Shown here: positions 44,391 through 56,847 of the stretch, one piece after another | Position numbering within the stretch: the stretch's first letter is position 1 | Layout of the letters: every line of letters begins with the position of its first letter | Assembly: GCA_956465555.1 (NCBI GenBank) | Contig: OY101124.1 | Span: 1,426,001 to 1,490,000 of the forward strand | Reading direction: 5' to 3' | Length of the DNA stretch: 64,000 nt | Origin: Nitzschia sp. pyKryTriq1 | Lineage: Eukaryota; Bacillariophyta; Bacillariophyceae; Bacillariales; Bacillariaceae | Notes under the pieces: model-generated | The model's database searches: none | Told to the model about the DNA's origin: nothing | What the model saw: only the letters and a program-made list of their open reading frames with translations | Translations under genes and position numbers: made by a program

Positions 44391-44582
44391 CTGCTATCAC
44401 ACTGGGCATGATGATGAACTTGATACAGTATTAGTCTAGTTGTAATACGTATGTAATATGAAAGGGACATGCATGATATTATTCTCTACAACTACCTAGT
44501 AGTCTACTACTTTAGACTCCTCCTAAATCAATCCCGGATACCGGTATTATACGAATCGACCCGACGACAACTCTTTTCTTTT
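44391..44582. other. Convergent 3' flanks
   Basis: Short spacer between two convergent stops, with CTAGTAGTCTACTAC near 44495 and a TACCGGTA near 44539. No gene is seen. Confidence 0.4.
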
Positions 44583-45173
44583 CTATCCAGCCAGTGCATT
44601 TGCTGTTCCTGCAATTCCAACAGTAAGCGCGATGTTCTGATCATACGTGTAGTGAGCTTGCGCAGTTGCCGTGGCTTCACTGATTTGATCGGCGTAGGCT
44701 TGGGCATCGTTAGGCTTGGTCGCGACGGATCGACCATGAAAGAGGAGTCGCAAATCGTCCAAATCGTCCGCGGGGATAGAAGGAAGGGTAGTCGGAATGG
44801 CGTTAGCGTCGGGCGCCGATCCAAAGCAGCCACAGCAGACTCCCCCGTCAGAGGCACCCGTAAGCACCCTTTTATTGTTGATGCGATTGTAGAGGGTGAC
44901 ATGCGCCGGCTTGGTCAACAAATGATAGTAGCCGTATCCAAATGGCCCAGTGCCCCAGACAAAACCCGTCTTGAATCCTTCAGCGACCGGCATTTTATCG
45001 GTCGTTTTGATGAAACAATATCCGCCTCCAGGTGCCTTGTCCTTGCCGGTCAACCACTTTGTGCCCGTCATGGGATAATCGGCAAAGGTGCAGCCGTTGG
45101 TTTCGGGAAGCAGCGTCTTCATGCACTTGTTGATGCGCTCCGCAGGTTTTCCCTTGTAAGAGGAGGTCGACAT
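44583..45173 (-). CDS. Unknown Cys-rich soluble protein, 196 aa
   Basis: Single exon from the ATG at 45173 (MSTSSYKGKPAERINKCMKTL). The ordered core has aromatic and glycine-rich segments (YPMTGTKWLTGKDKAPGGGYCFIKTTD, FVWGTGPFGYGYYHLLTKPAHVTLYNRINNKRVL) and a compact Cys cluster GGVCCGCFGSAP. The C-terminal 70 residues are acidic then Ala/Thr-rich and helical. No signal peptide or membrane helix is seen. I do not recognise a family. The length, even composition and unbroken frame support a real gene. Confidence 0.6.
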   Translation of the reverse strand: MSTSSYKGKPAERINKCMKTLLPETNGCTFADYPMTGTKWLTGKDKAPGGGYCFIKTTDKMPVAEGFKTGFVWGTGPFGYGYYHLLTKPAHVTLYNRINNKRVLTGASDGGVCCGCFGSAPDANAIPTTLPSIPADDLDDLRLLFHGRSVATKPNDAQAYADQISEATATAQAHYTYDQNIALTVGIAGTANALAG

Positions 45174-45818
45174 GATGGGGCTGAACTGGCCCGGTAACAA
45201 CCACTTATGATGAGGACAACAATATCACTATCAATATCAATATCAATATCAATATCAATAACAGGCTCGGTTCAATTTGTTTTACCAGGTAGGATGCAGG
45301 GTGGTGGAAAGCGGAATGGTGAGATAATAGAGTAGACTACCGGTAGCAACTCTAGTAGCAGTATAGAGAGATGCTTCGACCAAAAGATTCACCGTGTTTC
45401 AGAGTACACGTAGTGGTCGCAGCCTTCCTGCTGCCGGAAGCCGCTGAGGGCATAATATTTATTTCTTCGTGCTGTACGAAAGATACATCATAATAACCGG
45501 TAGAACCAAGCAGAACGCGCTCGGATCGACGACTCATGAATGCGGCGCGCGCGGGACGGAGGGGCTGATTTTCGGAAACGCATATCCCGCCCGTCTCAAG
45601 TCATATTATATCCACGCCGGCCGGCCCCGTGTGTTTGATTTACGTTCAACGAAGCGGCAACACCGTAGTCGTGTTGCGAATGCTTGTCGGTGGGAGGAAA
45701 GTACTTCTACTGTAAAGCAAACTGTATTCTATATCGTAAAGCAGCGAAAAAGTGCACTGTCTAATTTAGTTGCTACCTTGACGGTCGAGAGCAATATTCT
45801 AGTAGCTGAGATGTTTAC
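45174..45818. other. Intergenic with (ATCAAT)n tract
   Basis: A hexamer tract of ATCAAT occupies about 45221-45260, just upstream of the Cys-rich gene. A TACCGGTA-like palindrome is near 45340. No gene is seen. Confidence 0.45.
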
Positions 45819-46953
45819 CTATTCTTTCTTCTTTCCCCACCCGCCGAACGTTGTTCCGAATGGCGCCATGACGCAGAGCGCTCCTCCCACAATGTTCCCA
45901 AGGGTAACAGGGATAAGATTCTTCAAGAAAAATTGAGAAAGAGTGACTTCTGCGCCTCGAAGCATGCCCAAAGGAATAATGAACATATTGGCGACCGAGT
46001 GGTCAAGACCGAGGGCAACAAATGCAGAAATGGGGAACCACACGGCCGTCATTTTTCCAATCATGGTCGAGCATCCAGAGGCCATGTATACAGCCATACA
46101 CACGAGCCAGTTGCAAAGGATACCTCGGACGAATGCGACATCCCAGGGAAGAGAGCACTTGGCAGTAGCAATGGCAGCGGCGGCAGGTCCGGCCGCCAGA
46201 GTTGTCGATTTGTAAGCGAGGTAGGCCAATAACAGAGACCCGACAAAGTTTCCAGCATAGGACGAAATCCAACTCTTCATTAGTTCACCGAAAGAAATTT
46301 CCCCTTCCTGGTACGCTGCAAATCCAAGCGCCGTATTTCCGGTGAAAAGCTCTCCTCCAGAGACAAGGGTCATGATCAGACCAAAAGGCAATCCGAAAGC
46401 TCCAAAAATAATCTACACACGGTATCGGAAAAGCAAAAGCACAAATACAAATAGGAAAATATTGTCAATAAATTGCGACCATCGAGTAGAATGCCAACAG
46501 CTCTTGTTTGTTTGGCTCATACTGTACATACCTTCTGAAGACCAGGGTTGGAAGCAGCAATGCCCGGGCACGCTCCACCGACGGCGATGGCCAAGTAGGC
46601 GCCGAAACCAATATGAGCGCCAGAAACAACGCCGAGCTTGAAGATTTTACTCCAGCTACCCTTTGCCTTAGCGGTTCCAGCCGCAACAGCACCGGCGTAA
46701 AGAGCAGGTGGAGCCTGGTATCCGAAGTGAAAAGTGAGATTCGACTTGCTCCTCAAATACTAATGAGAACCTTCGCCTTTCGTACACAGCGCTGAATTTT
46801 ACTAACCTTGAGGTCCGGTGGCGGGGCTTCGGCACCTCCACTCATTCGGAGAACAGTGCTGGATTTTTGGATAGGACTGTGTGGCTGTTGCACGGCAAAA
46901 GCAGCGCTCGACCCAGCTAGGAGACAGACAAGAAGGTTCTTAAAATGCATCAT
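45819..46953 (-). CDS. Formate/nitrite transporter (FNT family), plastid-type signal
   Basis: Three exons, 46953-46807, 46759-46532 and 46412-45819, with introns of 47 and 119 nt; 322 aa. The start MMHFKNLLVCLLAGSSAA is a signal peptide cut before FAVQQ, so targeting to a plastid membrane is predicted. The FNT fold follows: GYQAPPALYAGAVAAGTAKA, VSGAHIGFGAYLAIAVGG, GLPFGLIMTLVSGGELFTGNTALG (the family's first signature), FVRGILCNWLVCMAVYMASGCSTM and DHSVANMFIIPLGML (the second conserved helix with the pore His), then NLIPVTLGNIVGGA. FNT channels move formate, nitrite or related small anions. In a diatom plastid, nitrite import for assimilation is the natural guess. A CAG just before the ATG suggests a 5' UTR intron as well. 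Confidence 0.9.
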
Positions 46954-47706
46954 GACCTGAAAAAGGAATAAACACAATCAGTATCTTTGTTCCGACAACC
47001 AAAGTGGCGAGTGAATCTCACAGCCACAACGACAACCAAAACTTGAAACGAAGGTCAGCCTATTTCTTACAATGTAGATACTCGTAGGAGACACAAGTAG
47101 TCTTCAAGAAGGACAGAAGAGACGATAATGAAACGCGAAATGAAATAATAATGGTCGAGCATCTGCGTCGTTCATACTGGAAAAAGATCGGCTTTTCCTC
47201 CACTGACCGCATGTGTCAAAAGTCGGAAGTTGGTTAAGGGTATTCTTTAACGGATTGTTTTGAGCACCCTCATTTGCTACTTTGATGTACTTCGTATCCG
47301 TGAACCAGTAGTATTGTACTTACAAATGTGAGTCGGAATATTCCCACTTTAAGAGTGCCCCTAATTTGATGTAGTATCTTCCGGAACTTTAATGTTTGGG
47401 TCGCCCTTCCTCCACACGTCATCACGTCATCATGTCATCCCACCGCGGCGCGAAAAGATCGCGGCGCGTCCAAGCGGTTTGTTCTCTTTTATCGGAGTAA
47501 ACAAAACGGAAAACTTCCAGTCGATGTTCGACAGAAGCGAGAGGGTACAAAGGTAGCTCTCTCTACACTCATAGCCATAGTAGACTGTTAAAACCATAGT
47601 AGAGATAGGTACTTCGTACAAAGTGCAGTCATGGCGCTAAGAGAAGAGGATTAGTAAATAGCTATACGAGTGAGTCATCTATGCTTCCTGGCTTGACTCG
47701 AATGAG
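46954..47706. other. Intergenic, no gene seen
   Basis: 5' flank of the FNT gene and 3' flank of the bromodomain gene. Short frames such as 47430-47621 have no protein-like features. ACGTCATCACGTCATCATGTCAT (near 47415) is a short imperfect repeat. Confidence 0.45.
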
Positions 47707-50700
47707 TTAGTCGCTCTCGTCACCAAAGCCTTCTATTGGTGGTTTCCATTGCTTCTTCCCCTTTGCCTTCGACTTGGGTTTAGGCTTCGTGAGCTTGAAT
47801 TGGAATGGATTTCTGCCCTTTTCGTCCAATTTCTGTAGGACTTCTGAAGCAGCCGCGGCGGACGAAGACTCGGTTTCACTAGACGTCTCTTTCGATGATT
47901 GGTCGGCGCTTTTTAATTTTGCTGGCGATGGGATGCCAAGCTTCTTGCGTTCCTCTTCGACCCACTTCCAGGCCAGCTCTCGTTGAGAAATGCGCAGAAA
48001 GAGAGCTGCGCCAAGGCTCGAAGTTGCCTGCATCATGTCAGCCCGCTCCTGCCGCTGTCGTTCGAACATGGCCTTTTGTTGTCTCACCACCTCGAAATAA
48101 GATGTTTCATGCTGGCCGTTGTCCTCTTCGTCAAAGAAAGGAACTTCAAAGTCAGACTGCTCTCGTCTGATGCTTGCGCTCCTTGTAGATTGTATTCGCT
48201 GTGAGCTCTCAATGCGCAAAGGAAGAGTGGGTCCGCCTTCTTTGCCGGGATTTTCGTTCTTCCACTGAGCACGAATTCGTTCCTCTTCGGCTCGCTCGGC
48301 TGCCTCGATTTCGCGCTCGGCGTTGTTATGATCAATTCTTTCTCTTTCGACCCGATCACTGACGGTAAGCATCATCTTGTTTATTGCAGCTTCCAGTTTA
48401 ACCGACATGTATTTGGCAGCATCGTATGCTCTACCCGACACAGATTCTGTTCCAGCATGCCTAGCATTGTACTTCAAGGCATTTGTGAAAATAAGCCGTA
48501 GGTCGTCAATCACGTCGCCAAACTTGTCATAGTGGCGTTTCTTCAGCGTCTTCTGGACTCTTTCCCAGTCCATCGGGTTTGAAATGAATGCTGTATAGTC
48601 GGCAGGGTAGTTTGGTTGGATGAAGAAGGTCATGTATCTCAGGTCAGACTGGTGGCGAAGGGCCTTGAGCAGCTTTTCGCATTCGGCTTCCATCCAAGTG
48701 TATCGATCACCTTCCAGACTTCTCTCGATTGGCTCCTTCAGGACAATGGATTCCATTTCCTCTCGCGCCTTTTTTCGATTTCCAGTGGTGAGTTTCCATG
48801 ACGTTAACGGCATGCCTGGATCCTCCCCGGGCTCATCCACGTAGTCGCTCTCTTCGACGTAGTCAGAAAGTAGTTCCAAGGAAAGCCATCGGCAGTACCG
48901 CAGTAGGTGAATCGATGCATCATAATAAGCACACGATAGAGGATCTCCAATATCACGTCCATCTTTGTTGAATATGATGGCGTTGGAAAATACCAATGCC
49001 AAATCATTAACAAAGTCTTCGGGTGAAGTATATTTGTTGCCGGCAAGCAACGCGCATTCGACCGTGGTCAGGTCCATTGGTTTTTTGATTTTTGCAGCGT
49101 AGGCCTCGCGCAATTCCTGATCAATCATGGCAAAGCCAGCGGTTGAGCTCTCAGTCCATCAAGAACCACCATACGTACAAGCACGTATCCAATACACTTA
49201 CCGGAAATAGAACAGGGACGGGGACATGGAAGATGAATTTGGGGCGGGCTGCACTGATCCAGCTATGCCGCATCATCTCTTTGAAAAACCTCGCACATGC
49301 AGCTTCCCATGATTGAAGACTCTTGACGGCCCGACGCAGCGGAAATTGCTCCTTGACTTGAGCAATGGCAATGTGAAGAGGAACCGGTTGGTTGGGTTTG
49401 CTCTTCGGAACGGTCGTCTTGGGCGTGGGTGTCCTGGGACGGGCAGCAGCAGCCGCAGCAGCGGCAGAAGCCGACAGTGTAATTCTTGGGGCTGCCACTT
49501 TACCTCCACGCGAAACATCAATCTTGAGCTTCTTGGCCGGTCCTTGCTGCGCTACCCCCGGTGGGACATCTTTTCGGACCAACGCAGTGGGGCTTTCCGC
49601 TAATCCAGGTAGCTTGGGCGGACTCGCTGATGCTGCTGCAGTCACGGACATGGGGTCGTCAAATGGTTTCATTTTAAAAGAGAAGAACTTGCGGAAATTC
49701 TTCAGGGAGTATTTTGCCATGGACACGAGGTGATCTGCCTTTCGGATCGAGTTATAAGTGATGCAATTTTGAAAGATGAGAAGCATATCATACTCAAAAT
49801 CCTCCGGAGTGGAATACACTGCCGCTTTGACTTTACGTTCCACCGTCTGCAGGTCCATCGGGGACGTGATGTGTTGTGCGTAATCTGGGAATGCAGCCAT
49901 GGAGACTGGTTTTTCGAATGGACCCATGGCTGGTTCGGTGATCTATAGTACGACCGAGCGCAGAGAAGAAAGAAAGAAAGAAAGAACGAGAAGAGAAAAT
50001 GTCAGTCAAGTCCACAGTGGCAATATACAGTACTGTACTGTAGCGGTAGCGGTAGCGGCTTCGATCTTACGAACTTACCTTGGTCATTTTGTCAGTGTAT
50101 TTGAGAGCCTTCATTTCTTCTAGAATCCCCAACAATAGGGGAATGGGAGGTTTGGGCAAATGAACGGTCGCGATCGCCAACTGGGCTTCACGCTGCCGCG
50201 TTTGACCTTTGGACGAATTAATATAGCGATTCAAGCCATCCAGTTGTGTCTGCAATACGGCTTTGAGTCGATTGGCTTGATCCGTAAAGATCTTCCCGTC
50301 AGGTTGTCCTCCGTAGTAGGTAATGCAGTTATCCAAGACGAGTTTGCAGTCTGCCTCGAATTCGGCCAAAGTGGAGTAGCGGCCTTCAATCAAATTGGAC
50401 GTCACAGTTCCGTAGTCCATCGGTTTTGGGATCTTTTGAAGGTAATCTGCAGGAAATTGACCCCCACAGTAGAAGGAGACGGGATATAAAAAGTAGTAGG
50501 CCGTCATTTGACCGTCCTCTGGGTTGGTCAAATTGTAAAGTGTATCCACGGCGCTCAGACACAGCTTCCAGCAGAATAGCAAGGGAGGGTAAACTTGTGT
50601 TGGAGCTTCTGGCTTGGCCAAGAAGACTGTCAATAGTTTTTCCACTGTTTCCAGCCCCTGTGCCGCCACCGGTCGGAGACTGTCCTTGATGGACGTGTTG

Positions 50701-52049
50701 TACCGCAAACAGTTGGAGTAGATCCGTCGGAGATCCAATACAAAGGAAGCAATGGTAGGGTAGTCGTTCTTGTCGATCAGTTTTGTTTGCATCGTACTTA
50801 AATCCATTGGATTTGGAATCTTTGCCTTGTAGTCTTGAACGATTGCCTTGTCGGAAACGGGCTGCATAAACCACCCGATGGTCTTCTGTTCTCGTCGTTT
50901 GAGCCCACTGAGCACTTTGGCACATTGCGCCTTGCGAGCGGGCGTCATGAGCGATGAGGAGCCAGCAGCACCCCGCATGATGGCTGCAGATTGGGAGGCA
51001 CTACTAGCAGCAGATGTCTTGAGTGTGATTTTTGCTTTTGTCTTGGACGTCTTGGAGCCGCTTGCTTTGGCTTTGGTTCCCGCACCAGCAGCCTTGGCGA
51101 CAGTGGGTTTGGTGGACGAGGCAGCCTTTCCTGTGGCTTTCTTTTTCGTCGGGAGCTCCGGAGTCACGCCCTTGGGCAGCTCTTTTCCTCGAGATGACCC
51201 CCCTGATCCCGGGACTTTGAGTGATATCTTATTCCCCTTGTTGTTGGAAGCAGCAGCGGCAGCACTCCCGTCGGGTGGTGGTGGTGTGGAGGGAAGAGCT
51301 TCAGCGGCACTCGTGATCATCGTCGTCGTCGTCATCATCGTCTGCTCCTCGGGTCCTTTTGCTTTTCCAAGTTTCAGTGTCAAGCGTGGCTTTTTGTTTT
51401 CCGCCGCCGCTGCTGCAGCCCCCTGATCGACATCTGCCGCTGACGCTGACGGAGCCTGAGAAGCGGAAGTGGAGGAGGAGGGTGACTTTAGTTTGATGGT
51501 CACCTTGCTCTTTGCTGTCGCCACCATAGAAGAATCTCCCGCCGCCGCTTCCGCACTCAACGATACTGCTGCTGCTCCCCCCCCTCCTCCACCCAGTTTC
51601 AGCTTGAGTTTATTTTTCTTGGTCGGCAACACGAGACCGCCTTTGTTGCTGCTCCTGCTGCCAGATGCTGTTGTGGTTGGAGCAGTGCTGCCACCAATGA
51701 TACTCTTTTCGGCTTTTATTCGTTCCTTTTCAAAAGTCTTTAACATGTCCTTTGCCAGTTTGACCAACCACTTGGATGCTGGTCGGTTCTTGTGATACGC
51801 AATGGCATTTTCAAAGGTCCGTTTGGCATCGGCGTAAAATTCCTCGCGCGTGTGATACACCGTTCCCGATTCCAAATTGGCCGACAAGGTACTCAAATCC
51901 ATCAGCTTGGATACGACATCCATATACCCCGGTGTTTCCGAGAGATCAAAGGGATAGAGAAACACATAATTGTTTTCTTTGTACCGCTCGGAAGAAATTG
52001 CCTTGGCAATTTGGCGGCAAATCTCCGTGTCTTCGGGGGACATTGTCAT
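47707..52049 (-). CDS. Six-bromodomain protein (polybromo-like)
   Basis: Three exons, 52049-50079, 49942-49202 and 49149-47707, with phase-0 introns of 136 and 52 nt; 1384 aa. Six bromodomain-like modules are seen: about 5-110, 372-478, 490-605, 635-750 (across the first splice), 870-1010 (across the second) and about 1065-1180. The P-M-D loop motif is clear: MDLSTL, NPMDLSTM, KPMDYGTV, SPMDLQTV, KPMDLTTV and NPMDWERV. The acetyl-lysine Asn is present in modules 2 (LRYN), 4 (ITYN), 5 (IIFN) and 6 (LKYN), but replaced in 1 (IAYH) and 3 (ITYY). A Lys/Ser/Ala-rich linker of about 260 residues separates modules 1 and 2, with repeated KLKLKLG and TLKLG-like strings. Six bromodomains recall polybromo of SWI/SNF (PBAF), but no BAH or HMG domain is seen. 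Confidence 0.88.
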
Positions 52050-53456
52050 GGTTAGCAATATCTTCTTCTCTCTACGTACGTATCACTCTCTTCTACTGGT
52101 ACTGGATGGGACTGATGTAAATGGAAATGGAAATGGAAATGGAAACGGAAGTACTGTATTATTATGGGTGATCCAAGCTCCTCGCTCATCCTACAGCATC
52201 TCATCCCATCGTCGATCGTCGCGTTGTTTTCGTTCTCTCGCGGCCGTGCTGTCATCGTTCTTCTCGAACGACCGCGTCGCCGTGGGATCAGAAACGGACC
52301 AAGCCAGACAGACGCACGTGGATGTGGTCCTTTTAGTCGAAGTTTAGCCATGCGCGCGCGTGTGGGCGAGCGAGCGAGCCAGATTTCGAAGTGCGTATGC
52401 TTTATGCATGTCTCGACAAAAAGAATTCCGACTTCTTTCTTTCGCCCTTTTTTACTACTACAGTATCGCTCGCACAAAAAAAGAACAAAAAGCAGCGCGC
52501 ACACACAACACAACACAAAACGACGACGGCTTTCGCTGCCCTTTCCAAGCCTCCAAATAAAACGAACCATCAACAAATTAATACCCACGCCCCCATGATA
52601 ATCGGTGAGTCATGCACTGTAGTCTTCTTCAATTTTTCAAGTATTCGTGGAAGTTTATCGTGTGGTTGGAACTTCGTACGTCGTCGAGAGCACAATATGC
52701 GTTCGTCGTTTATCGGTCGCTCTTTCGTCGTGCTTGTTCCGCGTTCCGTGTCGTTTTGTTCAGAACTTGGTCGAATGAATCAAGTGGTCGATTGAGTCAA
52801 GCAAGAACGAAAAACGAAAAAGCCAGGGCGGCGTCGTGCGTCATGCGTTCGTGCGTACGTCAGTCGACCAATCAATCAATCAATCATGTTGAAGTCGTAC
52901 CGCGTGACACATCGTTAAGTATTTTGGTTCTTCGGTTCGAAAGAAATAGCCTACTAATTCCTACGTTACGGGATTCGACGTCGTGGCGTGGTTGCTTTTA
53001 CGTACCTGTATTTTTGCTTGCGTGGAATTCTGCCGAGAGAAGGTTCCCATGCATCGATGATCGTCGCGAGAGGGGAGAAATATGACGACAACGATGAAGT
53101 TGTTGTTCTTTTCAAACCCGACATGCCTTCAAGATTCGATTTTCGATTGCTTGCTTGCTTGATTCTTGGTTCTTCTTCTCTTGTATCTTGTACATCTACA
53201 TTCTTCTTGTTGTCTGGCGCAACAACAACATCAACAACAACAACAACACTCACGTAGTACGAGTAACGACTAACCCCTTCACATGTCCTCCTCGTCTGCA
53301 GCAGCCACATTACGTCCACTTTATTCCTCCCGTTCATAGTACTCTAGACAGAACATTCTACAGCACAGTACGAGTACAGTACAGTACATCATCCTACATA
53401 TTACTCAGCACACGATACAACAACAACAACAACAACAACAAAAGAATACTACCACC
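52050..53456. promoter_or_regulatory. Divergent promoter region, bromodomain gene / ATG1 kinase
   Basis: About 1.4 kb between two divergent start codons. A GGAAAT hexamer run lies near 52121-52147 and ATCAATCAATCAATCA near 52870. ACAACAACA runs lie near 53221-53250 and directly before the kinase ATG (53416-53443). No coding frame is convincing. Confidence 0.4.
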
Positions 53457-56400
53457 ATGAGCGTCCCCATTACGAATCCCCATTACACCAACAGCAATAC
53501 TACTAATGCGGACATGATGATGATGTTGATGCAACAACAACAGCAGCAGCAAAAAGTAAGGGTCGTGAGTGGTTACGCGTTGCAGCAACGGCTCGGGTCT
53601 GGATCATTTGCTACCGTTTACAAGGGCATCAAGATCGCCGCGGGTGCCGCCGGAGGAGCTACTTCTACGTCTACGTCTACTTTGAATGCTGATGCTGATG
53701 CTGGTGATAATGGTAATGGTAATGGAAATGCTTCAACTACCCAAGAACACCCAGCGGAGGAGGTGCCGAGTACTGGTACAAGTACGAGTAATGGCAGTAG
53801 CAGTACCAATGGTGACGAGGAGGATGAGCAGCCAGACATCGTGGCGATCAAAGCGATTGCACGAACGTCGGAAAAGCTCACCAAAAAGGTACTTCAAAAC
53901 CTGGAAATTGAAATATCGATCCTGCGGACCTACCGCCACCCGAATATTGTCTGCATGCACAATGTGCAAAAGACGGAACGACATTTTTATTTGATTCTCG
54001 AGTACTGCGGCGGTGGGGATGTCCAGCGGTTGATTCGAACACGAAAGGCGGGAAGGTTGTCGGAGCGGTTGACGCGTCGTTTGATGAGGGATCTCTCGGC
54101 AGGGCTCAAATTTCTCTGGGGCCAAGAGCTCATCCACCGAGATATCAAGCCGCAGAATCTACTTCTGACGGGCGCTCTTCCGCTAGATGAGATGTACGAC
54201 CCGGACCACACTCCGGAAGAGGAGGCATCCCGGCGTCAGATCAATTTCCCTTCCGAGCAGTTCGCATTGAAGATTGCCGATTTTGGCTTTGCACGACACT
54301 TGCAGACTGCCTCGTTGGCAGAAACACTTTGTGGATCGCCCCTCTACATGGCTCCCGAAATCCTACAGCATCACAGGTACGTATCATAAACACGAACGAA
54401 CGACCGAACGAACGAAACATGGTGTTCTACTTTGTATTACTGGATCTTGCATGATCTTACTTCGCACTTACCTTACCTTATCGTTTCATGTCCATCATTG
54501 TTTGTTCGTTCATTCATTATTTTATTTCAAAAAAAGATATGATGCCAAGGCTGATTTATGGAGCGTGGGCACGGTACTATTTGAGATGATTGCGGGGCGA
54601 CCTCCCTTCAATGGCGAGAACCATATCGATCTTCTCAGAAACATCAAGACCAAAGCTGTTCGTTTACCCCCGGGGATGCGGGTCAGTAAAGCTTGCGTCA
54701 ACCTCCTTCGATTGCTGTTGAATCGAGATCCTCTCAGTCGTGCCGGTTTCAAGGAGTTTTTCGAAGCTTGCGACGTCTTTGTCGCTTTGGGATGCGAAGG
54801 GGAAGGAACCAACGATTCTGCTGGGAGCTGTAATAGGATCGCAGCCAACATCAGCGATCTAGGAACCATCCGTGAAAACGATGCTGGTTCCGCTTCCGGG
54901 GGCTCGGACAGTCTCATGACAGTGGCGACAGCCTCTCATCCACAGCAGCAGCAGCAGCAACAACAACAACAAACGACACAATCGAAATCATCATCAGCTC
55001 GAATTGTGTCGCCTGCTCTAGCACCCACGCCCGCACCACCAACTGCTTTGATTTCGCAAACATCCATCGGTGCTCAGCAGCAGCACCACCACCACCACCA
55101 GGCTCTTCTTGCTCGCCAGTATCCCAACCGTCTTGCACCTCTGACTCAAAGCCCACCCACATCTGCACAAACGTTCCTTCCCAGCGGCGTCGCCGCCGCC
55201 ACCATGCCGTCAGTCCCACACCTTGGTTTGCAGGCTATGCAACCCTGGCAACAACAGGCGAATTACAACACAGCAGCTGATTGGGTTCCAGCATCGTCAT
55301 CATCCAACCGTAGTACTACTAGGCCCGAACTGACCCAGTCGCAAGCGTCCGCGGATGGCGGGGATAGTGAGTTTGTCATGGTCGAGCATGGAGCCAACTC
55401 GAGGAACGACTTTTACGATCAAACGGGAGTGCCCAACTGGATGGTACAACCTACAAATACTGGGGGAGGAGGAGGAGGACCGCCTACAAACAATGGTGGC
55501 ACGCCTTATTACGTCAACAACCCTCTTGTCAGCAATAACAACAGCAACATGGGAGGCGGATTTCGTCGGAGCGGTTCCAAGGGGATGCTCAGCACCAGCC
55601 CAGGTACGGGTGGATTGCTCATGGGATTGGTGATGGGCGGAAGAGCCAGGCTTGGTCAACAACAACCGCAAAATCCCAACCCTTCCTTTGGTGAAGAATT
55701 TGCTGCTGCCAACAAATTGCTTGCCACGGCGGAAGATGTTGGGCGACGTGCCGTCAGTGTGGCTCATCTGGGAGACACTCGTGCCTACATTGGAATGCGT
55801 CTTGTTCACGCGAACAACAACGAGTCTTCCTCGTTACTATCCTCTACACCGATGGAAGATGTTGAGGAAGAACCCAACGAAGAGATGAATAATAAAAGCA
55901 AAAACAACAACAACAACAACAACGATAACGAATCTGACGACTCGAGCTCGACGGAAATTATGGCCCCAGCACGGCGTCGTTCTTCCGTGTCCAGCGACAA
56001 GATCATGTCCGAGGCAAAGCAAGAAGTCGACAATGACGATCAAACGGAAGAGATGCCGTTTGCGATTAGTCCTCCAACCCCGGCCGTGGCTCTTCCATCT
56101 CGAGGAAATAGCACAGTCTCGGCCTATCACAAAAGTTCGAGCATGTCCAGCATGAAGCGACCCGTGCAAAAGGTCGAACCTACGACCATCAGGGCGCACT
56201 TTGGCGAAGCTCTCTCTTGCTACTTGAAGGCTTTGAAAATGCTCAAGAGTGCGGTGGGGGCCGCCCAGCGAGTCTCCAAAGATCTGGAAACACTCATGTC
56301 ACAGATGGGACGCAGTCCAACCGACTATGATATTCCCAAGATGCAGAGACGGTGCGAGGTTACTGCGAATTGGCTCTCGGAGCAGTTTCATGGCGTTCTG

Positions 56401-56847
56401 GAACGGGCCGACGCCGCAAACGTCGAAATGAACAAGCTTCCCTCGTCGCCTCCTGCGGACCAACAAGAAATACCGCCCATCACAAGCGTTGAGGAACTAA
56501 TCTACAACCATTCACTTGCATCTGGGCGCGATGGAGCCGTGAAGCAGCTTCTTGGCCAATATGAGGCGGCACGATCTTGCTACCGATCGGCTGGTCTGCT
56601 CGCTGAGACGCTCCTGATGGAAGCAAATATTAGCACAGAAGATCGACAAGTGTTGGAGGGGTACGTGGATGGTTTCGCGGCCCGCATCACCGAGCTGGAT
56701 CAGCTGATGCTTCAGCAGAGCAGCCGAATGATTGTAAGCTCCAACGCCTCTTCAACCAACAGAGGATCCGGAGTGATTGGCTTGATTGGTCCGCCTCCAG
56801 CGGCCCCAACAGGCTTCATGGTCGGACCGACACGATATGGCAGCTAG
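53457..56847 (+). CDS. ATG1/ULK-type autophagy protein kinase
   Basis: Two exons, 53457-54376 and 54537-56847 (160-nt intron); 1076 aa. Kinase landmarks: glycine loop LGSGSFATVYKG (about 46-57), VAIK with Lys132, HRDIKPQNLLL (227-237), DFGFARHL (275-282), GSPLYMAPEIL (about 293-303), and DLWSVGTVLFEMIAGRPPF in exon 2. A low-complexity insert of about 65 residues sits between the glycine loop and Lys132. A second insert before DFG (DPDHTPEEEASRR) is common in ATG1-type kinases. A long Gln/His/Asn-rich linker follows. The C-terminal 330 residues resemble the ATG1 tMIT-type helical domain (EALSCYLKALKMLKSAVGAAQ and GQYEAARSCYRSAGLLAETLL), which binds ATG13 in other organisms. All catalytic residues are present, so it should be active and start autophagosome formation. 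Confidence 0.9.
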
